36,490 nt of DNA from a bacterium (GCA_017554565.1 JAFZID010000080.1:1-36490); one strand, 5' to 3'. Shown: positions 1 to 8,434, numbered from the stretch's first letter. Numbers and translations: made by a program. Notes: generated by a model not told the origin, from the letters alone.

Positions 1-1822
1 AGTAGGTGTAGCCGTAGCGGTAATAGCCGCCTCTGGAGATGTCCACGTTGTTCAGGATGATGCCCAGGACGTTGACGTTGATCTTCTTGAGCTGGGCGAT
101 GCAGTTCTTGACCTGCTCCCTGGGAGTCCTGTCGCCGTTGGCCACCAGCAGCGCAGCGTCCGTGTGCTGGGCGATGATGGCGCTGTCCGTCACCACCATG
201 TAGGGCGGGGCGTCGATGATGACGCGGTCGTAATTATCCCTGGCCCATTTGACCAGTTCGCCCAGCCTCGGGGAGTTCAGAAGCTCCACCGGCACCGGGG
301 GCGTGTGGCCGGAATTGATGATGCTGAGGTTCGGCATGGTGGTCTTCCTGACCAGATCGCCGATCTCCTTCATGCCAACCAGGTAGGCGGAAAGGCCGCC
401 GTCGTTGTCTTCGCCGAAGATCTTGTGCACTCGGGGACGGCGCATGTCGGCGTCTATCAGAAGGACCTTGTCGCCGGCGGCCGCCATGACCTCCGCCACG
501 TTGGCGGCGGTGGTGGTCTTACCTTCGCTCATGGCCGAGCTGGTGATCACCATGACTTTGATGGGCTTGGGCGAAGAGAAGAGAATGTTCGTCCTGATGG
601 ACTGGTAACTCTCCGTGATGATGCTCTTGGGATAGAATTCCACGATCCTTTCCAGATCCTGGACGTTGTTGGACTTGGCCATCTTGGGAACGGTGCCCAG
701 AACGGGCATGTGCAAGAAGCGCTCCACGTCGTCCGGAGTCTTCAGGGTGTCGTCCCAGTATTCCAGGAAGAAGGTCAGGGCGAGGCCCAGCACAAGGCCA
801 ATGACGAAGCCCATGATGAGGTTGTTGATGGCGTTGGGCTTGATGGGGGAAGTGGGAACTTCCGAATAGTCCACGATGCGGACGTTGTAGTTTTCCATAT
901 TGCTGCCCAGGGCGAATTTCGACACCAGGGCCAAAAGATCCCTGTATTGGCTGCGGGTGGACTCCAGCTGCATCTCCCGGACCTTGACGTTTTTCACGAT
1001 CTCGTCCAGGGCGATGATGGTGGAGCGCTTGTGCAGGATATCCCGGTTGATCTTGGCGTTCTCGTCGTTGACGGTGAACTTGTCGGTCTCGGAGAGGCTG
1101 GAGTCGTCAAGCTTCACGAGGTTGTTCTGCAGCATGTGCTGAAGCTCCGCGATCTCCGAATTCAGAAGCTCGATGTGGCCGGGTACGTTCTGGTAGTTGT
1201 TGGTGCTCTTGTATTCCAGAAGGGCCTGCTCCTCCGCTATGAGCTCGGCTTTCTTGGCGTTGGCGTTGTCGTTCATCTGCTTGTAGTAAAGCTGCATGAC
1301 GGCCATGCGGCGCTGCACCGAGAAGCGAATGTAAGTTTCCGCCAGAGTGTTGCAGTACGCGCTGGCCCGCCTTTTGTCCTCGTCCTCCACGTAGAGCCAG
1401 ACAAGGTCCGTGCGCATCTCGGACTTCAGGGAGATCTTCTTCGAGAAGGCCGTGATGAGCTGGGCTTCCGTGGCTTTGCGGTTGGGGATGGTGAATGACA
1501 GAAGCGAGTTGGTCCTCAGGGTGTCCAGGGTCATCTTGATCAGGTTGCGGCTGTAGAACATCTGGATCTGCGTCTGCCTCAAGGCGTAGGCGCGCTGGTC
1601 GCTGACCCTGACGTTGTCTATGAGCGTGTTGTCCTGGGGCTCGATGCAGAGGAGCACTTTGCCCTGAGAGACCTTGTGCATGTTGAGGGTAATGGCGATG
1701 GCCAAGCCCGTGGTGATGACGGTGATGATGAAGATCAGGGGAGCGTATTTGGTGAGAACTTCAAAGTAGTAGCGAATGTCCCGCTCTTCCGTTTTGGCTT
1801 CCCAGTTTGTCTGTTCGTTCAT
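1..1822 (-). CDS. Polysaccharide-biosynthesis tyrosine autokinase (Wzc/BY-kinase type), 3' end cut by window
   Basis: Reading from the ATG at 1822, 607 codons stay open to the window edge. The N-terminus carries a Wzz-like chain-length domain: a membrane helix at about residues 25-47, a long coiled periplasmic region, then a proline-rich stretch and second helix at about 316-350. The cytoplasmic kinase follows, with a Walker A-like SAMSEGKTTTAAN near 427-440, a Walker A' LLIDADMRRPR near 451-461 and a Walker B RVIIDAPP near 530-539. The last visible residues, GGYYRYGYTY, look like the tyrosine cluster that BY-kinases autophosphorylate, so only a short tail is missing. Such proteins control polymerisation and export of capsule or exopolysaccharide at the inner membrane. 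It lies 39 bases after a PHP tyrosine phosphatase, the usual antagonist, in the same orientation. Family assignment is secure; the polymer is unknown. Confidence 0.93.
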   Translation of the reverse strand, partial: MNEQTNWEAKTEERDIRYYFEVLTKYAPLIFIITVITTGLAIAITLNMHKVSQGKVLLCIEPQDNTLIDNVRVSDQRAYALRQTQIQMFYSRNLIKMTLDTLRTNSLLSFTIPNRKATEAQLITAFSKKISLKSEMRTDLVWLYVEDEDKRRASAYCNTLAETYIRFSVQRRMAVMQLYYKQMNDNANAKKAELIAEEQALLEYKSTNNYQNVPGHIELLNSEIAELQHMLQNNLVKLDDSSLSETDKFTVNDENAKINRDILHKRSTIIALDEIVKNVKVREMQLESTRSQYRDLLALVSKFALGSNMENYNVRIVDYSEVPTSPIKPNAINNLIMGFVIGLVLGLALTFFLEYWDDTLKTPDDVERFLHMPVLGTVPKMAKSNNVQDLERIVEFYPKSIITESYQSIRTNILFSSPKPIKVMVITSSAMSEGKTTTAANVAEVMAAAGDKVLLIDADMRRPRVHKIFGEDNDGGLSAYLVGMKEIGDLVRKTTMPNLSIINSGHTPPVPVELLNSPRLGELVKWARDNYDRVIIDAPPYMVVTDSAIIAQHTDAALLVANGDRTPREQVKNCIAQLKKINVNVLGIILNNVDISRGGYYRYGYTY

Positions 1823-1861
1823 GTTGCGTATCGTTTTGGTTATTGGTGTTGAGATTTATTT

Positions 1862-2668
1862 TCAAAGGAAAGGATCGAAGTCGTCACGCTCCGCCTCCGG
1901 CTCGTAGCCCAGGATGCGGCAGGGCGTTTTCCAGGTCAGTTCGACAAGCGTGTTTTCCCCGTATTTTTTGGCCACCCAGCGGCAGCCCTCGGCGTACTGC
2001 TCGTAATAGTCCGGGCGGTGGGCGTCGGAACTGAGGGCGTCCGCCGCGCCGTTTTTCAAAATGCTCTCCGCCGTTTCTTTGGCGATCTGGCCGTAGTGGC
2101 CGACGAAGCTGGTGGCGTTGGGCATTATGAGGGCGCCGCGGCTCTGCATCTCCCCGGCGGCCTCGGGATGGCGCTGCACGAAATAAAAGCGCTCGGGATG
2201 GACCACCACCGGCCGGAAGCCGGAGAGGGAAAGCTGGAAGACCGCCGCCACGGCGGCCTGCTGGTTGACGTCGGAGGTGAACTCGATGAGGGCGTATTTC
2301 CCGCCCTTGCCGGTCAGGGAGACGCGGCATTCTTTGAACAGCGATTCGACCTCCGGATAGAATTCCGTCTCCAGGGAGCAGGAGAGGGAAAGGGGAAGGA
2401 GATTTTTGTCCCGCAGCTCCCGCGTCTTGGAGAAGGCCCGGCTGATCTCGGCAATTTCCGGGCTCAGATTGTTCCTGTGGTGGGCCGTGGCGTTGATGTG
2501 CACTACGCTGGCCCTCAAAGCCGCTTCCATCATTTCAAGCGTCATAGCCTCGTCCCTGCTGCCGTCGTCAACGTCGGGCAGGATGTGGGCGTGAAGGTCG
2601 ATCTTCGGGAAGATCTGCTCTTCCTTCTTTTCTTCCTTCTTTCTGCGCCAAAAATCGAAAAGCGCCAT
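1862..2668 (-). CDS. CpsB/CapC-type tyrosine-protein phosphatase (PHP domain)
   Basis: The 268-residue protein has the PHP metal-binding signature DLHAHILPDVDDGSRD near residues 24-39, followed by the family's EAMTLEMMEAA helix. Other likely metal ligands are in HINATAHHRNN, VVHPERF and LSSDAHRP, in the family order. CpsB/YwqE enzymes are manganese-dependent phosphatases that remove phosphate from the tyrosine tail of BY-kinases, and this gene sits directly upstream of such a kinase. It starts 5 bases after the argF stop and is probably co-transcribed with argF and the kinase. Length matches the family (about 250-260). No signal peptide is seen, so it acts in the cytoplasm. Confidence 0.92.
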   Translation of the reverse strand: MALFDFWRRKKEEKKEEQIFPKIDLHAHILPDVDDGSRDEAMTLEMMEAALRASVVHINATAHHRNNLSPEIAEISRAFSKTRELRDKNLLPLSLSCSLETEFYPEVESLFKECRVSLTGKGGKYALIEFTSDVNQQAAVAAVFQLSLSGFRPVVVHPERFYFVQRHPEAAGEMQSRGALIMPNATSFVGHYGQIAKETAESILKNGAADALSSDAHRPDYYEQYAEGCRWVAKKYGENTLVELTWKTPCRILGYEPEAERDDFDPFL

Positions 2669-2673
2669 AAAAA

Positions 2674-3609
2674 TCAGATCTTGACCTGGTCAAGTTTTCC
2701 CAGAGCGTAGAGAAGGGCGGCCTTCTCCACGTGGCGGCGGTTCTCCGCCTCCTGGAAAACGCGGGAATTAGGGCTCTCTATGACGGAGTCGGTGATCTCC
2801 TCGCCCCTGTGGGCGGGTAGGCAGTGGAGAACGATGGCGTCGGCCGCGGCGAGCTTCAGGCATTCGTCGTCCAGGCAGAAGCCTTCGAAGGCTTTCATCT
2901 TGGAGGTCTTCTCGTCCTCCTGGCCCATGCTGACCCAAACGTCAGTGTAGAGGACGTCGGCGCCCTTGGCGGCGGCTTTGGGATCGTTGATTATCTTTAT
3001 CTCGGAGCCGCTTTCCCTGGCGTATTCCAAAACTTTTTTCACCACGTCCTCGGGAGGCTCGAAACCCTTGGGGCAGCCGACGGTCATGTTGGCGCCGGTC
3101 ATGGCGGCGCCGAACATCAGGCTGCAGCAGACGTTGTTGCCGTCGCCCAGGTAGGTGATGTTAACGCCCTTGATCCTGCCGAAGCACTCCTCGATGGTCA
3201 GAAGGTCGGCGAAGGCCTGGCAGGGGTGCTCCTCGTCGCACAAAGCGTTGACCACGGGGATGGAGGCGTATTTGGAGAATTCCACCAGCGTGTTGTGGGA
3301 AAAGACGCGCATGGCCGCGATGGTGACGTTGCGGGAAAGATAGCGGGCGATGTCCTTGACGGCTTCCCTGACGCCCATCTTGATCTCGTCGGGGCGCAAT
3401 ACCAGGGCGCGGCCGCCCATTTCCTCGGCGGCCAGCTGGAAGCTGACGCGGGTGCGGAGGCTCGGCTTCTCGAAGATCAAAGCCAAAGTCTCGCCTTTGA
3501 GCAGCGTGTTTTCCGGTTCTTTCTTCAAAGCCGCGGAGACCTTCAGGATCTTTTCCAAGGTCTCGGGGCTCAGGTCTGTCATGCGGAGCAAATTAGTGTA
3601 ATTTGCCAT
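2674..3609 (-). CDS. argF: Ornithine carbamoyltransferase
   Basis: It converts ornithine and carbamoyl phosphate to citrulline in arginine synthesis. From the ATG at 3609 the protein has 311 residues, typical for the family. The carbamoyl-phosphate loop reads EKPSLRTRVSF (about 47-57), with leucine in place of the common threonine of STRTR. HPCQAFADLLT (128-138) and the ornithine-loop HCLPAHRGEE (262-271) are intact. The start at 3609 is preferred over an in-frame ATG at 3645 because AAGGAG lies 8 bases before it and MANYTNLLRM begins the family alignment. The gene follows the zinc protein by 40 bases and precedes the tyrosine phosphatase by 5. No other arginine genes are in the window, so linkage to the exopolysaccharide pair is probably only operon packing. 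Confidence 0.95.
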   Translation of the reverse strand: MANYTNLLRMTDLSPETLEKILKVSAALKKEPENTLLKGETLALIFEKPSLRTRVSFQLAAEEMGGRALVLRPDEIKMGVREAVKDIARYLSRNVTIAAMRVFSHNTLVEFSKYASIPVVNALCDEEHPCQAFADLLTIEECFGRIKGVNITYLGDGNNVCCSLMFGAAMTGANMTVGCPKGFEPPEDVVKKVLEYARESGSEIKIINDPKAAAKGADVLYTDVWVSMGQEDEKTSKMKAFEGFCLDDECLKLAAADAIVLHCLPAHRGEEITDSVIESPNSRVFQEAENRRHVEKAALLYALGKLDQVKI

Positions 3610-3649
3610 AAAAACTATCTCCTTATTTGGCTTTGCCTTGAACAATTCA

Positions 3650-4291
3650 TCAGCCTGTCACGCTCTGGACGTTATAGCAGGCGGTATCTTTCTTTTTTGC
3701 TTTTGCGATTTGAAAATTCAGTATTTTGCTCAACAATTTATCCTGGAAACTGACGGACGAGTACTGCTCGATCAGCTCGTCGAACATCCCCGCCCTGCGC
3801 ATCAAGTCCGCCCTGATCAGCAGAAGATTTTCCTTGTTGACTTCCCCGCCCTCTATAAGCTTCGCCGCCATCGAGGCCGCCAGTTTTCGGCAGATCCGGG
3901 CGTTTTCGTCGTCCTCTATGTCGTCGCAGGACCAAGCCGCGTAAAGGACAGCGTAGAAAGCATTTTCCGGATCCCCCTCTTCCAGGCAGATCAAATGCCG
4001 CCTGTAGAAGTCTACGGCCAGCTTGGAGCGGAAAGCGATCCCGTCGCAGGTCTGGTATCCTTTCGACTGCAGCCATTCTTTGGTCACTTTGGTCTGGTCG
4101 GACACATCGTTGGCGACGTAGCCGCACGCGGGGCAGGCTTGGATCCAGGCGAACATAGTGTTTCTTTGCATCGGAGGCGGACGCAGATCCAGATCCGGCG
4201 CGCCAAAGCTGTTGGTGCTGCCGATGCAGGTATAGCTGTTTGTCGCGCCGCAGACCGCGCACGTGTTGTTTTTATCGAAGAATGTGGACAT
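3650..4291 (-). CDS. DUF2225-like zinc-binding protein of unknown function
   Basis: The 213-residue soluble protein opens with CAVCG (residues 12-16) and has a second pair, CPACGY, near 53-58. Together these form a plausible four-cysteine zinc site, the arrangement seen in DUF2225-type proteins. The remainder is helical, with alternating aromatic and charged residues that resemble TPR-like packing. No signal peptide or membrane helix is present. The start has AGAGGT at a good distance. It is first in an apparent run with argF, the tyrosine phosphatase and the kinase, behind an extended -10 promoter at 4327-4332. The DUF2225 link is from memory of the cysteine pattern and is not certain; the function is unknown. 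Confidence 0.75.
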   Translation of the reverse strand: MSTFFDKNNTCAVCGATNSYTCIGSTNSFGAPDLDLRPPPMQRNTMFAWIQACPACGYVANDVSDQTKVTKEWLQSKGYQTCDGIAFRSKLAVDFYRRHLICLEEGDPENAFYAVLYAAWSCDDIEDDENARICRKLAASMAAKLIEGGEVNKENLLLIRADLMRRAGMFDELIEQYSSVSFQDKLLSKILNFQIAKAKKKDTACYNVQSVTG

Positions 4292-4326
4292 TAGTTTTAC
4301 CTCTTATAATTCTCAGAATAAATTAG

Positions 4327-4354
4327 ATTATACCATAAACGCAAAGGAAAACAA
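4327..4354 (-). promoter_or_regulatory. Promoter for the zinc protein/argF/phosphatase/kinase run
   Basis: On the minus strand TGGTATAAT forms a consensus extended -10 (hexamer 4327-4332). A weak -35, TTGTTT, lies at 4349-4354 with a 16-base spacer. Transcription would start near 4320, about 30 bases before the ATG at 4291. Confidence 0.6.
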
Positions 4355-4365
4355 ACACTTAGGAA

Positions 4366-4397
4366 GGCCTCTGCCAGGGAGGCCGGAGAGTCCTGGC
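4366..4397. other. GC-rich hairpin in divergent intergenic region
   Basis: GGCCTC (4366-4371) pairs perfectly with GAGGCC (4379-4384) around a 7-base loop. An alternative pairing joins GCCAGG (4373-4378) with CCTGGC (4392-4397). The two are mutually exclusive because they share bases. The element sits in an otherwise AT-rich gap between divergent genes, upstream of the lipoprotein at 4481. No gene on either strand needs a terminator here. Confidence 0.4.
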
Positions 4398-4480
4398 GCC
4401 CTGGCTCCGAAACTTTTTACCCGAGGCTTTTTTATGATAAAATCTATTGAACTTTTAATTTAATTTTTCGAGGGATTTTT

Positions 4481-5119
4481 ATGTCATCTTCGCAAGCATT
4501 GATATTATGCCTTCTGGTCTTCGGCCTGGCCCTTTGCGGCTGCGAGAAGCAGGATCCGGAAGGCAAAGGGGAATCGGAGAAGCAGTCTAAAAGGACCGTC
4601 GAGCCGTCGGTCCCCATCTTCGACCCCCAGCAGATAGAAGCAATAGTGAGATCGACTTCCAACATGGACGTGGACTCTCTTCTGAAACAGTGCGCCAGCG
4701 AGACCAACAACGTCGTCCTGGCCCAGTACGCCACGCTTCTCAGCAAGACCACCACCAGGGGCCCGGGAGTGCGGGCGGCCTTCCGCAAGATGCTTAAAAG
4801 CGAAGATCCTTACCTGCGCGAGCAGGCTCTCATGGCGCTGGAAGACTACGCCGGCGTGGGCTTCATGCTGGACGACATGATCCCGCTTCTCAATGATCCT
4901 TCCGAGGACGTCAGGGATTCCGCCATGACCACCATCGCGGATTACGTGGAGAGCCGCCGCAAATTCCAGGTCCTCATCGACTGCCTTGACAGCGAATTTG
5001 ACGACGTGAAGGAGAACGCCATCTTCAATTTGGGCTTTTACACCGACGTGAATTTCGAGACCGCCGAGGAATGGAAGAAGTGGTGGGAAGAGAACAAAAA
5101 CACCTTTAAGCCGGAATAA
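4481..5119 (+). CDS. HEAT-repeat lipoprotein
   Basis: The 212-residue protein begins with a lipoprotein signal ending LALCGC, giving Cys21 as the lipidated residue. A charged linker (about 22-45) follows. From about residue 75 to 195 there are repeated helical pairs of the HEAT/PBS-lyase kind, for example EDPYLREQALMALEDYA and EDVRDSAMTTIADYV. These repeats usually form protein-binding scaffolds. The residue after the lipidated cysteine is Glu, so the E. coli Asp+2 inner-membrane rule does not apply. GAGG stands ahead of the ATG. It is a single gene, converging on rlmN with 6 bases between the stops. Its partner is unknown. Confidence 0.8.
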   Translation: MSSSQALILCLLVFGLALCGCEKQDPEGKGESEKQSKRTVEPSVPIFDPQQIEAIVRSTSNMDVDSLLKQCASETNNVVLAQYATLLSKTTTRGPGVRAAFRKMLKSEDPYLREQALMALEDYAGVGFMLDDMIPLLNDPSEDVRDSAMTTIADYVESRRKFQVLIDCLDSEFDDVKENAIFNLGFYTDVNFETAEEWKKWWEENKNTFKPE

Positions 5120-5125
5120 AAAAGC

Positions 5126-6199
5126 TTAAGGTTTCTTGGGGCCGGGCGCGTTCCGGCGGGCGGCCAGCTGTCCGCAGGCCCCGCTTATTTCCCCGCCTTT
5201 GCTGCGCCTCACGGTGACGTTGAGGCCGGCTTCCTTAAGGCGGCCTTCGAACTGGAGGATCTTTTTCTCCGGGCTGCCGGAGAATTCGCCGCCGGGCACG
5301 TCGTTCAAGGGAATGAGGTTTATTTTGCAGTCCAGTCCGTTTACAAGGCGCGCCAATTCCCCGGCCTCTTTCAAGCCGTCGTTGAGATCCTTTATCATGA
5401 CGTACTCGAAGGTCACCAGCCTTTTCGTTTTGGAAAAATAATCCTTCAGCGCGGGCATCAGTTCGCTTATTTTGGAAGGCGCGCGGGGAATGATGAGTCT
5501 TCTTAATTTTTCGTTGGGCGCGTGCAGCGAGACCGCCAGGTTCATCTGGGGAAAATCGGCGGCGAAATTTTCGATGCCGGGTATGACGCCCACGGTGGAG
5601 ACGGTTATGCGGCGGGAGCCGATGTCGAAGCCTTTCTTATCCTTGCAGAGAGCGAGGAAGGCTTTAAGGTTGGCGTAATTGTAAAAGGGCTCCCCCATGC
5701 CCATGATCACCAGATTGAGGCTCTCCCTTCCCGTTTTTGGCAAAGCCAGGCGCAGGCTGTCCGCCAGTTCTCCCAAGGTAAGATTCCTTTTCAGGCCGTC
5801 CCTTCCGCTGAAGCAGAAGCGGCAGCTGACCGGGCAGCCCACCTGGGTGGAGAGACAGACGGTGCGGTGCCCGTCCATGGGCATGGTGACGGTCTCGGTG
5901 CGCAGTCCGTCCCGCAAAAGAAGCGTGTTTTTTTGCGTGCCGTCCCGGGAGGCCAGGGCTGTTTCAGGCTCCAGGCAGGAAAAGGCGAAATTAGTTTCAA
6001 GTTTTTCTCTTAAGGACTTCGGGAAATTGCTGAAGTCTTGGAAACTTCCGGCTTCCGGTCTTTTGAAATACCATTCCGCCAGCTGATCCAGCCGGAAGCG
6101 CTTTTCCTTTTCCTTCAGGAGCCACTCTTCCAGCGGTTTAAAAAACATCTCCCCCAGAGGCGGGAGAAGCGCGCCGCCCTTGTTTTTTTCCGCGTCCAT
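5126..6199 (-). CDS. rlmN: 23S rRNA (adenine-2503-C2) methyltransferase RlmN, dual specificity
   Basis: A radical-SAM enzyme that methylates C2 of A2503 in 23S rRNA and A37 of some tRNAs. The iron-sulfur motif is CPVSCRFC (Cys122, Cys126, Cys129). Upstream is the family's TVCLSTQVG segment (Cys115). The methyl-carrying cysteine is in SGACGQLA near the C-terminus (Cys342). GMGEPFYNY and SLHAPN are further family signatures. Length (357) is normal. The gene is last of a tight run; its ATG at 6199 abuts the stop of the upstream lipoprotein (6201-6203). All catalytic residues appear present. Confidence 0.95.
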   Translation of the reverse strand: MDAEKNKGGALLPPLGEMFFKPLEEWLLKEKEKRFRLDQLAEWYFKRPEAGSFQDFSNFPKSLREKLETNFAFSCLEPETALASRDGTQKNTLLLRDGLRTETVTMPMDGHRTVCLSTQVGCPVSCRFCFSGRDGLKRNLTLGELADSLRLALPKTGRESLNLVIMGMGEPFYNYANLKAFLALCKDKKGFDIGSRRITVSTVGVIPGIENFAADFPQMNLAVSLHAPNEKLRRLIIPRAPSKISELMPALKDYFSKTKRLVTFEYVMIKDLNDGLKEAGELARLVNGLDCKINLIPLNDVPGGEFSGSPEKKILQFEGRLKEAGLNVTVRRSKGGEISGACGQLAARRNAPGPKKP

Positions 6200-6200
6200 T

Positions 6201-6872
6201 TTATCTCAGGGGAAGGACCTTGTATTTGTTGGTGCAGGGCTCGAAGGCGTGGGGCGCGTTGACTTTTTCGGGCTTGCTGAAAAGGCCCCGGCATTTTTCG
6301 CCGGTGGGGGCTTCCCACCAGCCGGAAGCGGGAAGGAACATTTCGTCGTAGGCAAGCTTTCCGTCGGCGGTCTCCAGGACCACTTGGCTTCCGCTCTCGT
6401 AGGCTTTCTTTATGCGGCTTGTTTCGGGGCAGAAGCCGCCCAGGGATTGATAAAGCACTTTCCAGGCCAGGGGCGGTATGTTGGGCGCCCGCACGCTCTG
6501 CAGTCGCGAGGCGGGGCAGGTGTAAACGATGCCGGCGTCCTCCAGGAAAAGCAGCCAGGTGTTGTTGTCGCCCAGGGCGGAGAAAAAGGTGTAGCCCATG
6601 TATTTCAATCTCCAGCGCACCGCGCGATCCGGCTGCCAGAGCGCCATGGCGGCTATTCTCTGCTTCCCCTGGTCGAGGGTTTCTATTTCCAGATCGACGC
6701 TGTAGCGGAACACGCCGCCGGCGTTTTTGGCTTTGTTTTCCCCGATCTCCTTCAGAGCGTTTTCCTTTCGGTCAGGGCCGAAGGCGGGCGAATCGTCCGG
6801 TTCCGGGGTGACGGTCGCGCAGGAAACGAGCAGGAACAAGGAGGCAAGAAGAAAAAGCAGCTTACTTTTCAT
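6201..6872 (-). CDS. Lipoprotein of unknown function, LolB/LolA-like fold possible
   Basis: The 223-residue protein starts with a lipoprotein signal ending LLVSC (Cys18). The mature part has alternating beta-strand patterns, such as FRYSVDLEIE, AVRWRLKYMGYTFFSAL and NTWLLFLEDAGIVY. This is the style of LolA/LolB or DUF4292-type half-barrels that bind acyl chains, but no diagnostic motif is visible, so this is a guess. The C-terminus contains a cysteine pair (GEKCRG and EPCTNK). The start overlaps the upstream membrane-protein gene by 11 bases, and the stop abuts rlmN, so the four genes from desulfoferrodoxin to rlmN are probably co-transcribed. Confidence 0.7.
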   Translation of the reverse strand: MKSKLLFLLASLFLLVSCATVTPEPDDSPAFGPDRKENALKEIGENKAKNAGGVFRYSVDLEIETLDQGKQRIAAMALWQPDRAVRWRLKYMGYTFFSALGDNNTWLLFLEDAGIVYTCPASRLQSVRAPNIPPLAWKVLYQSLGGFCPETSRIKKAYESGSQVVLETADGKLAYDEMFLPASGWWEAPTGEKCRGLFSKPEKVNAPHAFEPCTNKYKVLPLR

Positions 6873-7296
6873 ACTCCGCCTCCTCTTCCTTCGTCAGGGC
6901 GAAATGCCGCTTGTTGTAAAGGGCCAGCAGCGCGAAGACCACCGCCATGAAAACGTGCCGCCGCATGACGAGAGAGACCGCCGGATGCTGTCCGGTCCGC
7001 CAGATCATGAGCGCAAGGAAAACCAGCAGCACGAAGCAGAGGATCGTGTACTGGCGCTTTCTGGAAACGATGTTGGGGGCTTTCTTGACCGAGGAGGCCA
7101 GAAGCCCTGTGAAATAGACGCCCAGAACGAGAAGGATGTCGAGGGCGAAGGGCGCGGCCTGGCGCGTCGTCTCGACCTTTTCAAGTTTCACGGGATCGGT
7201 TTTGGCCGTGTAGAGCGCCGCGGCGTAAAGGAGATGCCCCGCGGCGAAAAACAGCGCCATTACGATCGCCAGACGGGCAAAATGAGCAGGCCGCAT
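6862..7296 (-). CDS. Small membrane protein with about four helices, unknown function
   Basis: The 144-residue protein has four hydrophobic segments: ARLAIVMALFFAAGHLLYAA, FALDILLVLGVYFTGLLASS, YTILCFVLLVFLALMI and HVFMAVVFALLALY. A charged C-terminal tail (TKEEEAEYEK) is likely cytoplasmic. A long hydrophilic loop lies between helices 1 and 2. The layout resembles small DUF4149-like membrane proteins, but no motif proves it. It begins 4 bases after the desulfoferrodoxin stop and overlaps the following lipoprotein by 11 bases, so translational coupling is likely. Confidence 0.7.
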   Translation of the reverse strand: MRPAHFARLAIVMALFFAAGHLLYAAALYTAKTDPVKLEKVETTRQAAPFALDILLVLGVYFTGLLASSVKKAPNIVSRKRQYTILCFVLLVFLALMIWRTGQHPAVSLVMRRHVFMAVVFALLALYNKRHFALTKEEEAEYEK

Positions 7297-7300
7297 CTAA

Positions 7301-7678
7301 TTATTTTTTCCAGAGGCCGTGGAGGTTGCAGTAGGCGAGGGTCTGGATGACTTCGTCGCCGGGCAGGAGCGGGAATTCCGCCTTCGGTTCGTCGCTGGGA
7401 GTCAGAGCCTTCCTCTGGTTGCCGTTCTTGGTCTGGACGGCGATCCATTCGATGTAGTGGGCTTCCGTCATAGGATGCGCCACGGAGCCCACGGTCACGA
7501 CGACTTTGCCGTCTTCCACGGAGACCACCGGCACGTGCTTTTCAACAGCAGCGTCGGTGGTGTTGGGAACGAGTTCCTCCATTTTCTCGCCGCAGCAGAC
7601 GACGGGAACGCCGCTGGCTTTGGCGAAGGCGATGATGTTGCCGCAGTGTTTGCAGATGTAAAACTTAAGTTCTGACAT
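7301..7678 (-). CDS. dfx: Desulfoferrodoxin (2Fe superoxide reductase)
   Basis: It reduces superoxide to hydrogen peroxide without making oxygen, a defence typical of anaerobes. The 125-residue protein has the desulforedoxin-type centre I ligands Cys9, Cys12, Cys28 and Cys29 (CKHC then CC). The catalytic centre II ligands are His48 (EKHVP), His68 and His74 (VAHPMTEAH), Cys117 and His120 (CNLHGLW). The glutamate next to the first histidine ligand pair (Glu46) is kept. AAGGAG precedes the ATG. Downstream, within 4 bases, come a membrane protein, a lipoprotein and the iron-sulfur enzyme RlmN. A complete class I enzyme strongly suggests an anaerobic or microaerophilic host. Confidence 0.95.
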   Translation of the reverse strand: MSELKFYICKHCGNIIAFAKASGVPVVCCGEKMEELVPNTTDAAVEKHVPVVSVEDGKVVVTVGSVAHPMTEAHYIEWIAVQTKNGNQRKALTPSDEPKAEFPLLPGDEVIQTLAYCNLHGLWKK

Positions 7679-7729
7679 GAGACTCTCCTTTTTATTTTAG
7701 ATTAAGGAAGGGTGATGTTTCCTGAACGT

Positions 7730-8434
7730 TCAGCCGATGATGGAGCAGGGGGCCTCGCCGCGCAGGACCTTGGCGATGTTGCCCTCCTCCCGCATGTTGA
7801 AGACCATGATCTTCAGACCGTTCTGGCGGCACATGGTGATGGCGGTGAGATCCATGACCTGGAGGCCTTTTTCCAGGACCTCCTGATAGGAGATCTCGGG
7901 AAGCCTTTTGGCGCTTGGATCCTTCATGGGATCGGCGGTGTAAACGCCGTCCACCTTCGTGCCCTTCATGACGACCTCCGCCTGTATTTCCGAGGCCCTC
8001 AGGGCCGCGGTGGTGTCGGTGGAGAAGACGGGGTGGCCGGTGCCGCCGGCGAAGATGACGATCTTGCCTTTTTCCAGGTATTGCACGGCTTTCAGGGGCT
8101 GGACCAGGCCGGCGATCCTGGGCATCTCCACCGCGGACATGACTTTGACGGGGACTTCCTGGCTCTCTAGAAAATCCTTCAGAGCCAGGGCGTTCATGAC
8201 GGTGCCCAGCATGCCGATGTAGTCGGCGGACACTCTGTTCATGGTATGCCCTTTCTCGGAAAGGCCGCGGAAGAAATTGCCGCCGCCCACCACGATGGCG
8301 ATCTGGGTCCCTGTCGCCCTTGCTTCTTTGATCTCCTTGGCCACCCGGCTCAAGGCTTCCGGGTCGAGGCCCGTTCCGGAAGCGCCGCCCAGAACTTCTC
8401 CGCTGAGTTTCAGCAGCACGCGTTTGAATTGCAT
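7730..8434 (-). CDS. pyrH: Uridylate kinase
   Basis: The hexameric UMP kinase of the amino-acid-kinase fold makes UDP from UMP. The 234-residue protein shows LLKLSGEVLGG at the N-terminus, the glycine-rich VVGGGNFFRG, the UMP-site DYIGMLGTVMNALAL and the ATP-site AGGTGHPVFSTDT. The order rpsB-tsf-pyrH is the classical bacterial cluster, but the usual frr does not follow; a desulfoferrodoxin lies 51 bases downstream. AAGGGA is placed ahead of the ATG. A strong terminator lies only 23 bases upstream, so transcription must come by read-through or from a promoter inside tsf. Confidence 0.96.
   Translation of the reverse strand: MQFKRVLLKLSGEVLGGASGTGLDPEALSRVAKEIKEARATGTQIAIVVGGGNFFRGLSEKGHTMNRVSADYIGMLGTVMNALALKDFLESQEVPVKVMSAVEMPRIAGLVQPLKAVQYLEKGKIVIFAGGTGHPVFSTDTTAALRASEIQAEVVMKGTKVDGVYTADPMKDPSAKRLPEISYQEVLEKGLQVMDLTAITMCRQNGLKIMVFNMREEGNIAKVLRGEAPCSIIG

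Noticed and set aside
164-1498. A 444-codon open frame on the plus strand
   Set aside because: Antisense to the tyrosine kinase, with the same low-complexity His/Val/Gly composition as other shadow frames.
7722-7731. 10-base palindrome TGAACGTTCA at the end of pyrH
   Set aside because: It overlaps the stop codon, stands alone and has no T run or second copy, so chance is sufficient.
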